From positions 186,001 through 250,000 of the forward strand of contig JBHIYN010000002.1 of assembly GCA_041984235.1 (NCBI GenBank): a DNA stretch of 64,000 nucleotides, read 5' to 3'. Made by a program: the position numbers and the translations under genes. Of the stretch, positions 44,201-51,799 are shown piece after piece. This stretch comes from JBHIYN01 sp041984235 (lineage in GTDB: Bacteria; Pseudomonadota; Gammaproteobacteria; Ga0077536). Below the pieces are notes generated by a model that was not told the DNA's origin, did no database searches, and was given only the letters and a program-made list of their open reading frames with translations. Every line of letters begins with the position of its first letter. The stretch's first letter is position 1.

Positions 44201-44642
44201 TGATCCCCGCGGCGTCGGTCGGCAGCGGGCCGGTCGCCGGCATCACCGGCACGCCGCTGGCCTCGGCCAGGGCACGCGCGGCGACCTTGTTGCCGAGCTT
44301 GCGCATGACCTCGGGCGGCGGCCCGATGAAGGTCAGCCCGGCCGCGGCGCAGGCCTCGGCGAACTCGGGACTCTCGGACAGGAAACCGTAACCCGGGTGC
44401 ACCGCGTCGGCGCCGGACTCGAGTGCGACGCGGATCATGTCGTCGATCTGCAGGTAGGCCTGTACCGGCGTCGCCCCCTCGCCGATCTGGTAGGACTCGT
44501 CGACCTTGAAACGGTGCAGCGAGAAGCGATCCTCGTGCGAGTAGACGGCCACGCTGACGACGTCGAGTTCGGCCGCCGCGCGCATCACGCGGATCGCGAT
44601 CTCGCCGCGGTTGGCGACCAGCAGCTTGCGTATCTTGTTCAT
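41202..44642 (-). CDS. pyc: Pyruvate carboxylase
   Basis: A full-length 1146-residue single-chain enzyme. The biotin carboxylase part (1-460) starts LLVANRGEIAIRV and has ATP-grasp KASWGGGGRGMRVV and EVNPRIQVEHTVSE. The carboxyltransferase part opens ITDTTFRDAHQSL (about 551-563), with the metal ligands in HFHTHDTSG. The biotin carrier end has EAMKM, biotinylated at Lys1112. It makes oxaloacetate from pyruvate, bicarbonate and ATP, an anaplerotic step. It lies 64 bases downstream of the RiPP-type trio on the same strand, so read-through transcription is possible. Its stop abuts a long inverted repeat. Confidence 0.97.
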   Translation of the reverse strand: MNKIRKLLVANRGEIAIRVMRAAAELDVVSVAVYSHEDRFSLHRFKVDESYQIGEGATPVQAYLQIDDMIRVALESGADAVHPGYGFLSESPEFAEACAAAGLTFIGPPPEVMRKLGNKVAARALAEASGVPVMPATGPLPTDAAGITRLAAEIGYPVMLKASWGGGGRGMRVVEDESMLLELVETGRREAATAFGNDEVYLEKLVRNARHVEVQVLGDSHGNLVHLFERDCTVQRRNQKVVERAPALYLDDARREAICASALALCRAAGYRNAGTVEFLQDADSGEFYFIEVNPRIQVEHTVSEAITGIDIVKAQIRIAEGHAIGDPESGVPAQADIAMRGHAIQCRVTTEDPENNFIPDYGAIMTYRSPAGFGIRLDAGTAYSGARITRFYDSLLVKVTAWGNTSEEVASRMLRALREFRIRGINTNLRFLEGLLQNGKFRAADYTTTFIDDTPDLLIFPRRRDRATRLLRYIADVTVNGNPAVEERPRPAVLKQPRVPDCRDLPLKPGTRDRLEELGARGFAQWMLDQPQALITDTTFRDAHQSLLATRMRSHDMVEIADAYARLVPDLFSVECWGGATFDVAMRFLHECPWRRLRAIRERMPNILLQMLLRASNGVGYTNYPDNVVEYFVQQAASSGIDVFRIFDSLNWVENMRVAIDAVVATGKIAEAAICYTGNLSDPDCTKYDLKYYLKMARELEAAGAHVLGIKDMAGLCRPQAARTLVSALKQEIGIPIHFHTHDTSGIAAASVLAAIEAGADAADGAMDAMSGLTSQPNLGSIVEALRHGPREAALDVDHVRLLSNYWEEVRRNYLAFEAEERSGASEVYVHGMPGGQYTNLREQARSLGLGDRWPDVAKAYADVNAMFGDIVKVTPSSKVVGDMALTMVTSGLDRAQVEAPDVDVAFPDSVVSFFRGDLGQPYGGFPPDLQRKILHGETPLSERPGSVLPPLDLARERAEAERRVERHISDQELASYLMYPDVFVSYAGARRRYGDLTVLPTTVFFYGMESGQETHIEIDPGRTLIVRYLGTSEHHDDGQRTVFFELNGQPRQIRIEDRTLAVTRPPQRKAEPGNANHLGAPMPGLIAQINVREGEQVTKGDALMIIEAMKMQTSIRAERDGTVASIAVEPGQQVDAKDLLATFE

Positions 44643-44706
44643 GGCGTTGACAGTTCCGCAGGAAAATTCATGAGCGCGCGCAGGCGCGGCCGGCAGGCAC
44701 CGGGGA

Positions 44707-45471
44707 TCAGGCGGCGCGGGTCCCGATCACGGCGCCGCGTTCGCGCATGCGCTCGAGGATTGTAAGCCCGCCCGCGGCCAGCGCCTGCACATCGTCGCGA
44801 CCCATCTCGCGCGCCAGCGCGGCGAAGATCGCCTCGCCGCTCAGGCCGCCGTCGGCACAGACCATTTCGAGCAGGCGGGCGGCCGCGGGATTCAGGTCGA
44901 GGAACCCGTAACGGTTGTCCGGGTCACGGAACGCCGCGATGACGGTCGCGCGCGGCGGCGGCTCGGCGGGTTGGTAGTCGGCGTCGATGGCGTGCACCGG
45001 AAATCGATAGGTGATGGTTCGCAACAGGGGGTTCGCCACCGGCACGCCGGCGAGCAGGTCGCCGCCGCGATCGATGCCGCTGAAATCGAGCCGCCGGGTG
45101 TCGCCCCCGACCAGGGTTTCCAGCCAGTCGAAGTGCGCCAGCTCGAGCAGGAACGGAGGGTCGTCCGGGGCCGCACGCTCGTGCTCCAGGTAATCGATGA
45201 ACTCGCGCGGCACGTCGATGAAAGCACTCGCCCGCGAGCGGTGACGGATGATGTAATCGCGCACCAGCGCCTGCCAGCGCCGGTCGTCCAGGATGGCGCG
45301 AATTCGCGGGTAATTGTCGGCCATCAGGCCGGCGACGTTAGCGTAGATGGCATGACGGTAGATGGCCATGCGCCGCGCCTCGTGGTCGCCCGGCGCGGCG
45401 GCATGATCGGGATCGCGCAGGTGCCGCGTGAAGGCCCGCTGCAATCGCATGAACTCCGCTTCGCGCGCCAT
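44707..45471 (-). CDS. DUF2063 partner protein of an MNIO RiPP enzyme (HvfC/BufC-like)
   Basis: A 254-residue protein with an N-terminal DUF2063 domain: FTRHLRDPD then YRHAIYANVAGLMADNYPRIRAIL, and a second half with ITYRFPVHAIDADYQP, the usual HvfC/BufC C-terminal region. In Haemophilus, HvfC pairs with the DUF692 enzyme HvfB to bind and modify the HvfA peptide. The gene starts 7 bases after the DUF692 stop, the order expected for precursor, enzyme, partner. Role as precursor-recognition subunit follows from family knowledge. Confidence 0.85.
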   Translation of the reverse strand: MAREAEFMRLQRAFTRHLRDPDHAAAPGDHEARRMAIYRHAIYANVAGLMADNYPRIRAILDDRRWQALVRDYIIRHRSRASAFIDVPREFIDYLEHERAAPDDPPFLLELAHFDWLETLVGGDTRRLDFSGIDRGGDLLAGVPVANPLLRTITYRFPVHAIDADYQPAEPPPRATVIAAFRDPDNRYGFLDLNPAAARLLEMVCADGGLSGEAIFAALAREMGRDDVQALAAGGLTILERMRERGAVIGTRAA

Positions 45472-45478
45472 CGGGTGC

Positions 45479-46330
45479 TCAGGCGGCGACGTGATCGGGC
45501 GTGCCCGTGGCGCGGCTCCGTTGCAGGTGGCGAATGTGGTCGACCTCGGTCATGACCTCCGCCAGTGGTGGCACGTTGATGTCACGTTCGAGCAGGGTCG
45601 GGAACACGCCGAACCGGCGGTAGGCAAGGTCGAGCAACGCCCACACCGGATCCTCGACCGCGGCGCCATGCGTGTCGACGATGAGATCCGGCGCGTCGTG
45701 TGAGTGTCCGGCGATGTGCGCGTAAGCGATGCGCTCGGACGGCAGCCCGCTCAAGAAGGCGGCCGCGTCGTAACCATGATTGACGCTGTTGACGTAGACG
45801 TTGTTGACGTCCAGCAACAGCTCGCAGTCGGCCTCCTCCAGCACGGCGCGGATGAAGGTCAGCTCGTCGAGCTCGTCGGAGAGGCTGAGATAGTAGGAGG
45901 CGTTCTCGATCGCGATGCGGCGGCCGAGCGCGTCCTGCACTTCACGGATGCGCGCGGCAACGTGCTTTACCGCCTCGCCGGTGAACGGGATGGGCAGCAA
46001 CTCGTAGAGGTGTCCCTGCTCGGCGCAGAAGCTGAGGTGATCGCTGTAGATGACGGCGGCGTGGCGCTCCAGGAAGCTGCGCAGCCGGGCAAGGAAAGCG
46101 TGGTCCAGCGGATCGGGACCGCCGAGGTTGAGGAGCAGCCCGTGGCACAGCAGCGGGCGCTGCGCGGCGACCTCGGCGAATGCTTCGCCCAGGCGTCCGC
46201 CTACGTCGATCCAGTTCTCGGGCGCGGCCTCGAGGAAATCGATGCCGTCAGGGATGACGTCCCGCAGCGGACCCAGATGGGTCCGCCGCAGGCCGAGTCC
46301 GGCGCCGTTGACGGCATAGGTCTTGTGCAC
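45479..46330 (-). CDS. DUF692 multinuclear non-haem iron oxidative enzyme (MNIO; HvfB/BufB/MbnB-like)
   Basis: A 283-residue TIM-barrel enzyme of DUF692. Iron-binding residues lie in CHGLLLNLGG (His63), SDHLSFC (His98), the IENASYY strand, LLLDVNNVYVNSVNHG, and HIAGHSHDAPDLIVDTHG. MNIO enzymes use two or three iron ions and oxygen to convert Cys of a precursor peptide into oxazolone/thioamide, thiooxazole or related groups that often bind copper. The gene starts 35 bases after the precursor stop. The likely substrate is the 103-residue peptide upstream. Confidence 0.93.
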   Translation of the reverse strand: MHKTYAVNGAGLGLRRTHLGPLRDVIPDGIDFLEAAPENWIDVGGRLGEAFAEVAAQRPLLCHGLLLNLGGPDPLDHAFLARLRSFLERHAAVIYSDHLSFCAEQGHLYELLPIPFTGEAVKHVAARIREVQDALGRRIAIENASYYLSLSDELDELTFIRAVLEEADCELLLDVNNVYVNSVNHGYDAAAFLSGLPSERIAYAHIAGHSHDAPDLIVDTHGAAVEDPVWALLDLAYRRFGVFPTLLERDINVPPLAEVMTEVDHIRHLQRSRATGTPDHVAA

Positions 46331-46365
46331 CGGCGTGGGATCAGGACCGGAAAGTCCTGGGATGC

Positions 46366-46677
46366 TTACTTCTTCAGGTGCGGCATCGAGCAGGTTTCAC
46401 CCGCGAAGGTACCGCACACCGCGGGATCCTTCTTGCCGGTGGCGAGCTTGCCGCCGGCATAGGCAGCTTTCTGGTCGCCGCCGTAGGTGAACCCGGTCTC
46501 GTCGTTGATCATCACCTTGTTGCCCTGCATGTCCATGGCTTCGCCGGCGACGGTTACACCTTCGCCGAATTCGACCATCTGGAACGGGTTGTCAGCGGCC
46601 TGTGCCGATGCGGACAGCGCCATCACGACGCTGGAACCAACGGCGGCGGCCACGGGCTTCAGGTTGTTCTTTTTCAT
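46366..46677 (-). CDS. Secreted RiPP precursor peptide, HvfA-like with divergent two-cysteine core
   Basis: A 103-residue peptide: Sec signal at 1-27 (cleavage after AQA), then ADNPFQM (28-34), matching the start of mature HvfA-type peptides. The only cysteines are Cys88 and Cys96 in VCGTFAGETCSMPH (87-100), near the C-terminus. The repeated EGKCG motif of classic HvfA and the four-cysteine pattern of bufferins are both absent. GAGGAGGAAGG is a very strong ribosome site. It leads an operon with the DUF692 and DUF2063 genes, so the two cysteines are the probable modification sites; copper binding is inference. Confidence 0.75.
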   Translation of the reverse strand: MKKNNLKPVAAAVGSSVVMALSASAQAADNPFQMVEFGEGVTVAGEAMDMQGNKVMINDETGFTYGGDQKAAYAGGKLATGKKDPAVCGTFAGETCSMPHLKK

Positions 46678-46890
46678 GGTTGACCTTCCTCCTCAGAGAA
46701 CTGATTGTTGTACAACGTGCCAGCGCCGGCTCCGCCGCACGGGCATGCCTCCGTGTCTCCAAGAAGTGGCCGGAGACGGCTGCTGGAGAGATGATGGTAG
46801 CGGGCGCTACAGGAGAAGTCTAGGCGCCGCAATTGAGACGTAGCCTTATGAATTTTCGGGGAATTCGGGTGAGCCGGGAGGGCCGCGGGG

Positions 46891-46925
46891 AAGAAAAAAA
46901 CCCCACGGCGAGAACCGCCGCGGGG
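46891..46925 (-). terminator. Minus-strand intrinsic terminator between the Sel1-repeat gene and the RiPP operon
   Basis: On the minus strand, CCCCGCGGCG pairs with CGCCGTGGGG (one mismatch; arms 46916-46925 and 46901-46910) and is followed by TTTTTTTCTT. No minus-strand protein gene lies just upstream, so it either ends an antisense/small RNA starting inside the Sel1 gene, or is an attenuator of the RiPP operon leader. Confidence 0.7.
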
Positions 46926-46965
46926 CTACGCGAAGTCAAAGCGTAACGCTATCGCTACGCCGCCC

Positions 46966-48048
46966 ATGGTAACGCGCCAGAGACGCATGACACCGGGAAT
47001 TTTTCCTAACCAAGTTAGGCTTAGGGCCGAAAAAGCGTTGCTTAACGCGCTGATTCTAATGGCGTTTTGCTTGTCGGCAACGCCGCCCCCGGCGCTCGCC
47101 AACGGCGGCGCCGCGGCCTACCAGCGCGGCGACTTCGGGGCCGCTCTGGAACACTTCACCGCGCGGGCGGAGCGCGGCGACGCGGCCGCGCGCAACAACC
47201 TCGGCGTGATGTACCTGAAGGGGCGCGGCGTCGCGGTCGATTTCGCGCGTGCCCGCGAGCTGTTCGAAGCGGCGGCCGCCCAGGGCCTGGCCGGCGCCAT
47301 GTTCAATCTCGGCATCATGCACCTGCGCGGCTACGGCGTGCCGCGCTCCGGCGCCGAGGCGCGCCGCTGGTTCGAGCGCGGCGCCGCCGACGATGACCGC
47401 GAAGCGGCCTTCTTCCTCGGCCTGATGTACGCCCGCGGCGACGACATCGAAGCGGACCCAGCCCAGGCCCGGCACTGGTTCGAGCGCGCGGCACACGCGG
47501 GACTGGCCGCGGCACAGTACAACCTCGCCATGCTCACCCTGGCCGCTGACCCGGCCGCGGACAGCGAGTCGGCGGCGGTGGCCTGGCTGGAGGCCGCGGC
47601 CGCACAGGATCACCGTGACGCGCGCCTGGCCCTGGCGCGGGTTCACCTCACGCATCCGGACGACACGCGGCGGGTAGCCGCCGCGGCCGACATTCTGCGC
47701 GCGTTGGCGGATGCCGGCGACGGCGAAGGACAAACCCAGCTCGGACTCATGTACACCTTCGGTCACGGCGTCGAAGCCGATCCGGAAGAGGGGCGTTTCT
47801 GGCTGCGCCAGGCCGCCCTGCAGGGCCTCGCCGCGGCACAGATCAACCTGGCCACCATCCATGCCCGCGGCATCGGCGTGGAGACCGACCTGGTCGAAGC
47901 CTGTGCCTGGCTGGAGCTGGCCGCGCCAGGCAGCGAGGATGCGCGCAAGGCGCTGGAGACGCTTGGCCCGGAGCTCAGCGGCGAGCAACGGGCGCGCCTG
48001 GACGCACGCGTGGTAGAGCTTCGCGCGCGCGTCTCCCCGTCACCGTAA
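46966..48048 (+). CDS. Sel1-like repeat secreted protein
   Basis: A 360-residue protein of roughly seven Sel1-like (SLR) helical repeats; unit pattern A-x-x-N-L-G-x-M-Y-x-x-G-x-G-V (for example RNNLGVMYLKGRGVAVDF and TQLGLMYTFGHGVEAD). A signal peptide lies at about residues 25-46 (LNALILMAFCLSATPPPALA). SLR proteins are scaffold adaptors, often periplasmic. The ATG at 46966 lacks a good ribosome site; in-frame ATGs at 46987 and 47059 are alternatives, the latter beginning inside the signal. Divergent from the RiPP operon. Confidence 0.8.
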   Translation: MVTRQRRMTPGIFPNQVRLRAEKALLNALILMAFCLSATPPPALANGGAAAYQRGDFGAALEHFTARAERGDAAARNNLGVMYLKGRGVAVDFARARELFEAAAAQGLAGAMFNLGIMHLRGYGVPRSGAEARRWFERGAADDDREAAFFLGLMYARGDDIEADPAQARHWFERAAHAGLAAAQYNLAMLTLAADPAADSESAAVAWLEAAAAQDHRDARLALARVHLTHPDDTRRVAAAADILRALADAGDGEGQTQLGLMYTFGHGVEADPEEGRFWLRQAALQGLAAAQINLATIHARGIGVETDLVEACAWLELAAPGSEDARKALETLGPELSGEQRARLDARVVELRARVSPSP

Positions 48049-48072
48049 GCCGACGCCGGAGCCGTCGCGCGC

Positions 48073-48963
48073 TCAGTGCACCGGCCGCGCGGCCAGGCGG
48101 TCGAGTACGCCTTCCACCTCACGTGCGATCAGGTCGGGGTGGGTGTAGTGGATGCGGTGATCGCTGCCGCTCGCCACCACCAGCCGGGCGTCGGCGGTCA
48201 GCGCCGCCAGCGATTGCTGCAGGCGCAGCCAGTGTGCCTCGCGTCCGGCATCGGCGGCGCCGGCGCCGTCCCGTGCGATCACGACCAGCGGCACCGCGGG
48301 CAGCGCCCCGGCGGCGCGCACCTGCGCGGCGCTGCGCGCGAAGTTGCTGAGCTCGTCCATCTGCGTGAAGACCGCCTTGCGCCGGGTGTTGAGGAACTGC
48401 GCGGCCCGCGCAAACGGCGCCTCGGCGCCGGGCGGGACGAGTCGCTCCACCGCGATGGCATGGCGCGCGCCCGCGCCTTTCCCGGTGCTGGCCGGCAGTT
48501 CGTCCGGGTGCGAGGAATCGACCAGTACCAGCGCGGCGACCTCCGCCGGGTGACGGGCCGCCAGGTAGCGCATGTTGAAGCCACCCAGGGAATGACCGAC
48601 CAGCAGCCACGGCGGCTGCTCGCCGGCCTCGAGCAGGAGCCGGCGCAGCTCGGCCACGGCGCGCGCGGTGGTGCGCGGTGACGGCCCCGGATCGCTCCAG
48701 CCGTAGCCGGCGCGGTCGTAGGTGCACACCCGCGTGCGCCGCGCCAGCCGCTGCTGTACCGGCGTCCACTCCAGCGCACCGCCGCCGACACCGGCATCGA
48801 TGACCACCAGCGGTGCACCCCGGCCGCTGCAGTGATAATAGATGCGATGGGTGCCGAGACTGGCGAAGCGGCCGGGCGGTGACGTCACCAGGTCGAGGTT
48901 GGCCTCGGCGGTGGCCGCGGCCAGCACGAACAGGGCGAACAGGGCGCGGTGTATCGGGTACAT
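48073..48963 (-). CDS. Secreted alpha/beta hydrolase
   Basis: A 296-residue alpha/beta-hydrolase with a signal peptide (1-20). The nucleophile elbow is GHSLGG (Ser125), the oxyanion strand is VVIDAGVGGGALEW, and the late catalytic His lies in SGSDHRIHYTHPD. CTYDRAGYGWSDPGP before the nucleophile is typical of esterase or lipase-like members. The ester substrate is unknown; it probably acts in the periplasm. Start at the ATG 48961-48963, which begins the signal. Divergent from a cysteine-rich miniprotein gene. Confidence 0.85.
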   Translation of the reverse strand: MYPIHRALFALFVLAAATAEANLDLVTSPPGRFASLGTHRIYYHCSGRGAPLVVIDAGVGGGALEWTPVQQRLARRTRVCTYDRAGYGWSDPGPSPRTTARAVAELRRLLLEAGEQPPWLLVGHSLGGFNMRYLAARHPAEVAALVLVDSSHPDELPASTGKGAGARHAIAVERLVPPGAEAPFARAAQFLNTRRKAVFTQMDELSNFARSAAQVRAAGALPAVPLVVIARDGAGAADAGREAHWLRLQQSLAALTADARLVVASGSDHRIHYTHPDLIAREVEGVLDRLAARPVH

Positions 48964-49066
48964 GCGCGTTCTACGCGCCGCCGGCGCGCACGGATCGCGA
49001 GGCCGGTTCATGCACGGTTAAGCGAATCGATCGATAATTCACGCAGTCCATCCCGGATCCGCGCCC

Positions 49067-49330
49067 ATGCCCCAGAAACGATCGATTCGAGTCCGCTGCC
49101 GCCGCGGCGCCACCTTGCTGGCCGCGCTGCTGCTCGCGCTCGCGGCCGGCGCGGCCGGCGCGGCGGAGGATGCCAGGCCGCGCGACGACGCCGAAGCCAC
49201 CACGGCGCAGGAAGAGGCGCCCAAGTGCGTGCACGGCTGCCTGCGCTGGGGCAAGTTCTGCAATGTCGATCCGCGCGGCGTGTACAAGTGCCAGCGTCGT
49301 TGCGAGAAGTTCGGCGAAATCTGCGAGTGA
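49067..49330 (+). CDS. Small secreted cysteine-rich protein with duplicated C-x3-C-x6-C unit
   Basis: An 87-residue protein: signal peptide (about 13-32, ending AGA), an acidic linker, then 35 residues with six cysteines in two copies of C-x3-C-x6-C (CVHGCLRWGKFC and CQRRCEKFGEIC) separated by nine residues. The even spacing suggests three disulfides or a metal site in the periplasm. I do not recognise a family. Its stop overlaps the GTG start of yrfG (GTGA), so the two are coupled. The ribosome site is weak. Confidence 0.65.
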   Translation: MPQKRSIRVRCRRGATLLAALLLALAAGAAGAAEDARPRDDAEATTAQEEAPKCVHGCLRWGKFCNVDPRGVYKCQRRCEKFGEICE

Positions 49331-49995
49331 GCCCGCACCACGTCGACTGGCGCACGCTCGACACCTGCGTGCTCGACATGGACGGCACGCTGCTCGACCT
49401 GCATTTCGACAACCAGGTGTGGAACGAACGCCTGCCGCTGCGCTACGCGGAGCGCGCGGGCCTGGCGCATGACGCCGCGCAGGCCCACGTCAGCGCGACG
49501 CTCGCGCGTGCTCACGGCTCCCTCAACTGGTACTGCCTGGAGCACTGGAGCCGTGAATTCGGGCTCGACATGAGCGCCATCGAAGGCGAGCTGGAGTCAC
49601 TGATCCGGGTGCGTCCGGGCGTGATCGCTTTTCTCGACTTCCTGCGCGGGCGCGGTATCCGCCTGGTGCTCGCCACCAACGCCCATCCTGTCAGCCTCGA
49701 ACGCAAGCTGGCGGTGACCGGTATCGCGCCCCATTTCGACGTCATCGTCAGCGCCCACCAGTTCGGCCATGCCAAGGAGCACGACGGCTTCTGGCCCTGC
49801 CTCGAGCAGCACTGCGAGCTGCCACGCGAGCGCACCCTGTTCATTGACGACAATCCTGCCGTGCTCGCCGCCGCACGCCGCTTCGGCATCCGCTACCTGT
49901 TCGGCGTCGCGCGCCCTGACAGTCGCCGCGGCCGCGCCGCCCAGCCCGGCTTCCACAGCCTGGAGGACTTCGGCGAGCTGACCTCAGCCGCCTGA
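49327..49995 (+). CDS. yrfG: GMP/IMP nucleotidase YrfG-like HAD hydrolase
   Basis: A 222-residue HAD phosphatase with the same length and landmarks as E. coli YrfG: VLDMDGTLLDL (motif I nucleophile and acid/base Asp), NWYCLEHW (cap), VLATNAHP (motif II), and ERTLFIDDNPAVLAAA (motif IV). YrfG dephosphorylates GMP and IMP. GTG start at 49327 overlaps the preceding stop (GTGA). The 3' end overlaps the convergent trmB by 12 bases. Confidence 0.92.
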   Translation: MSPHHVDWRTLDTCVLDMDGTLLDLHFDNQVWNERLPLRYAERAGLAHDAAQAHVSATLARAHGSLNWYCLEHWSREFGLDMSAIEGELESLIRVRPGVIAFLDFLRGRGIRLVLATNAHPVSLERKLAVTGIAPHFDVIVSAHQFGHAKEHDGFWPCLEQHCELPRERTLFIDDNPAVLAAARRFGIRYLFGVARPDSRRGRAAQPGFHSLEDFGELTSAA

Positions 49996-50727
49996 CAGCG
50001 GGCTCGCGGCGACCTCGCACACCACGCGTCCGGCGCGCCGGGCGCGCGCCTCGAAGCGGGTCTCGATGCGGCGCCGCGGGCGCAGCGCCCATTGCCCGTC
50101 GCCGGCAAGGTTGACCCAGCCCGGCGCCGCGTCGACCAGTGCACGCACGCCGCTGGCGTAGTCCTCGTCGTCACTGGCAAACAGCAGCACCCCGCCCGGG
50201 CGCAGGCGCGTCCCCGCCAGCGCCAGGAAGTCGGCGTTGCACAGCCGCCGCTTGTGGTGACGCTTCTTGGGCCACGGATCGGGAAAGAACACGTACATCC
50301 CGTCGAGCGCCCCACGCGGCAGCGCGGCGAGCACGTCGAGCGCATCGGCCGCGCACAGGCGCACGTTCAACAGCGCCGCCGCGGCGATGCCGAGCAGCGC
50401 ATGACCCAGGCCGGGACGATGCACCTCGCAGCCCAGGTAGTGGCCGCCCGGATCGCGCGTGGCCAGCGCCACCAGGTTGTCGCCGTTGCCGATGCCGATT
50501 TCGAGGTAGAGCGGCGCGCGGGCGCCGAACAGCCGCAGCGGGTCACCAAGCGCTGCCGGCTCGGCGCCGTAGCGCGGCAGCAACTCGATCAGCGCGCGCT
50601 GCTGCGCGGAGGTCATGCGGCCCTCGCGAATGACGTAGCTGCGGACCGCCCGCGTACGCGCGCGCCCGGACACGGCGGCAGTCAGCGCCCGACCCGCGCT
50701 GCAGGCGCGTCCCGCTCCCCGGCACAT
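49984..50727 (-). CDS. trmB: tRNA (guanine-N7-)-methyltransferase
   Basis: The enzyme that methylates N7 of G46 in tRNA. Landmarks: RSYVIREGRMTSAQQ (conserved N-terminal TrmB motif), LEIGIGNGDNLV (SAM motif I), VYVFFPDPWPKKRHHKRR-type motif (here MYVFFPDPWPKKRH) and RPGGVLLFASDD. 247 residues from the ATG at 50727; a GTG at 50671-50673 would give 229 residues, closer to some homologues. Neither has a clear ribosome site. Follows the MBL-fold gene by 28 bases on the same strand. Confidence 0.93.
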   Translation of the reverse strand: MCRGAGRACSAGRALTAAVSGRARTRAVRSYVIREGRMTSAQQRALIELLPRYGAEPAALGDPLRLFGARAPLYLEIGIGNGDNLVALATRDPGGHYLGCEVHRPGLGHALLGIAAAALLNVRLCAADALDVLAALPRGALDGMYVFFPDPWPKKRHHKRRLCNADFLALAGTRLRPGGVLLFASDDEDYASGVRALVDAAPGWVNLAGDGQWALRPRRRIETRFEARARRAGRVVCEVAASPLSGG

Positions 50728-50755
50728 GCCGGGCCCGTATCGCCGCGGCGCCGGC

Positions 50756-51664
50756 TCACAACTCGACCTTCACGCCCTCGCGGGCGATGTGGCACTCCAT
50801 GTCGGACTTGCGTTCGCGAATGATCTGCATGCAGTCGCGGTGGATTGCGGCGACCTGGTCGTCGTTGTACGTCGGGTCGTGGTGGTAGAGGTAGAGACAG
50901 CGCACGTCGGCATCGATCGCGAGGTTGACCGTGTCGACGTAACACGAATGTCCCCAGCCGCGCTTCTTGTTGTAGTCGTGCGGCGTGTACTGGGCGTCGT
51001 GGATGAGGATGTCGACGTTCTCTATCGCGGCGACCTCGGCCGAGCGCTGCTCGGTCACCATGCGCTCCAGCAGCTCGTGCTCGTCCTCGTCGAACTCGTG
51101 GATGCGCTTGGCGATCGAGCCCTTGAGGAACTGCACCTCGTTGTCCGAGACGTACACCACCTTGCGGCCGGCGACCTGCATGCTGTAGCCGTAGGTCACG
51201 CCGGGGTGGTGCACGTTGAAATGGCTGATGCCGATGGGCCCGTAGGCCAGGCCCTCGGCTTCCGGCCCCACGTAGGTGATGTCGGCCATCCAGGTCTCGG
51301 TCTCGACCGGGAAATAAGGCGCCTTCATCTGGTCGGACAGCCGCTTCTCGACGTCGGCGGCACTGTCACCCGGACCGAAGAAACGAATCTTCCACGCCGG
51401 CGAGAAGGCCGGCTGGAAGAATGGCAGCCCGCAGATGTGATCCCAGTGGTAGTGCGTGAACACCACCATCATCTCGTTGATCTCGTCCTGCTGCATCAAC
51501 TCCTCGCCCAGCGAGATGATGCCGGTGCCGCCGTCGCAGACCAGGAGATGATCGCCGAGCCGGATCTCGACGCACGAGGTATTGCCGCCGACCCCCAGGT
51601 GCGTCTCGTGGGGAGCAGCGTAGGAGCCCCTGACGCCCCAGAAGCGGAGATAGCCGTTGCTCAT
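50756..51664 (-). CDS. MBL-fold metallo-hydrolase
   Basis: A 302-residue metallo-beta-lactamase-fold protein: FWGVRGSYAAP start (typical of the 3',5'-cyclic-nucleotide phosphodiesterase/PhnP-like group), GGNTSCVEIRLGD, metal motif THYHWDH (His71, His73, Asp75, His76), YVSDNE and the late HDAQYTPHDY and YHHDP elements. Often found with receiver or cyclic-nucleotide modules; here a receiver-only gene is 135 bases upstream on the same strand. Substrate unknown; a cyclic nucleotide or phosphodiester is plausible. Confidence 0.88.
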   Translation of the reverse strand: MSNGYLRFWGVRGSYAAPHETHLGVGGNTSCVEIRLGDHLLVCDGGTGIISLGEELMQQDEINEMMVVFTHYHWDHICGLPFFQPAFSPAWKIRFFGPGDSAADVEKRLSDQMKAPYFPVETETWMADITYVGPEAEGLAYGPIGISHFNVHHPGVTYGYSMQVAGRKVVYVSDNEVQFLKGSIAKRIHEFDEDEHELLERMVTEQRSAEVAAIENVDILIHDAQYTPHDYNKKRGWGHSCYVDTVNLAIDADVRCLYLYHHDPTYNDDQVAAIHRDCMQIIRERKSDMECHIAREGVKVEL

Positions 51665-51799
51665 TGCGGGAACTTTCGAATCATGGCCTCGACGCCGGCG
51701 GCGTGAGCGAATGCTCGCTCATTCGGAGGCATTCTGTCCAACCGCAGGGCCGGCATGGCGGCCGTCCCGCGCGTGCTGCGCCCGCCGTGGCGACCGGGG

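Noticed and set aside
46707..46716. GTTGTACAAC palindrome in the RiPP leader as an operator
   Set aside because: A 10-base palindrome alone is too short to assign to a regulator.
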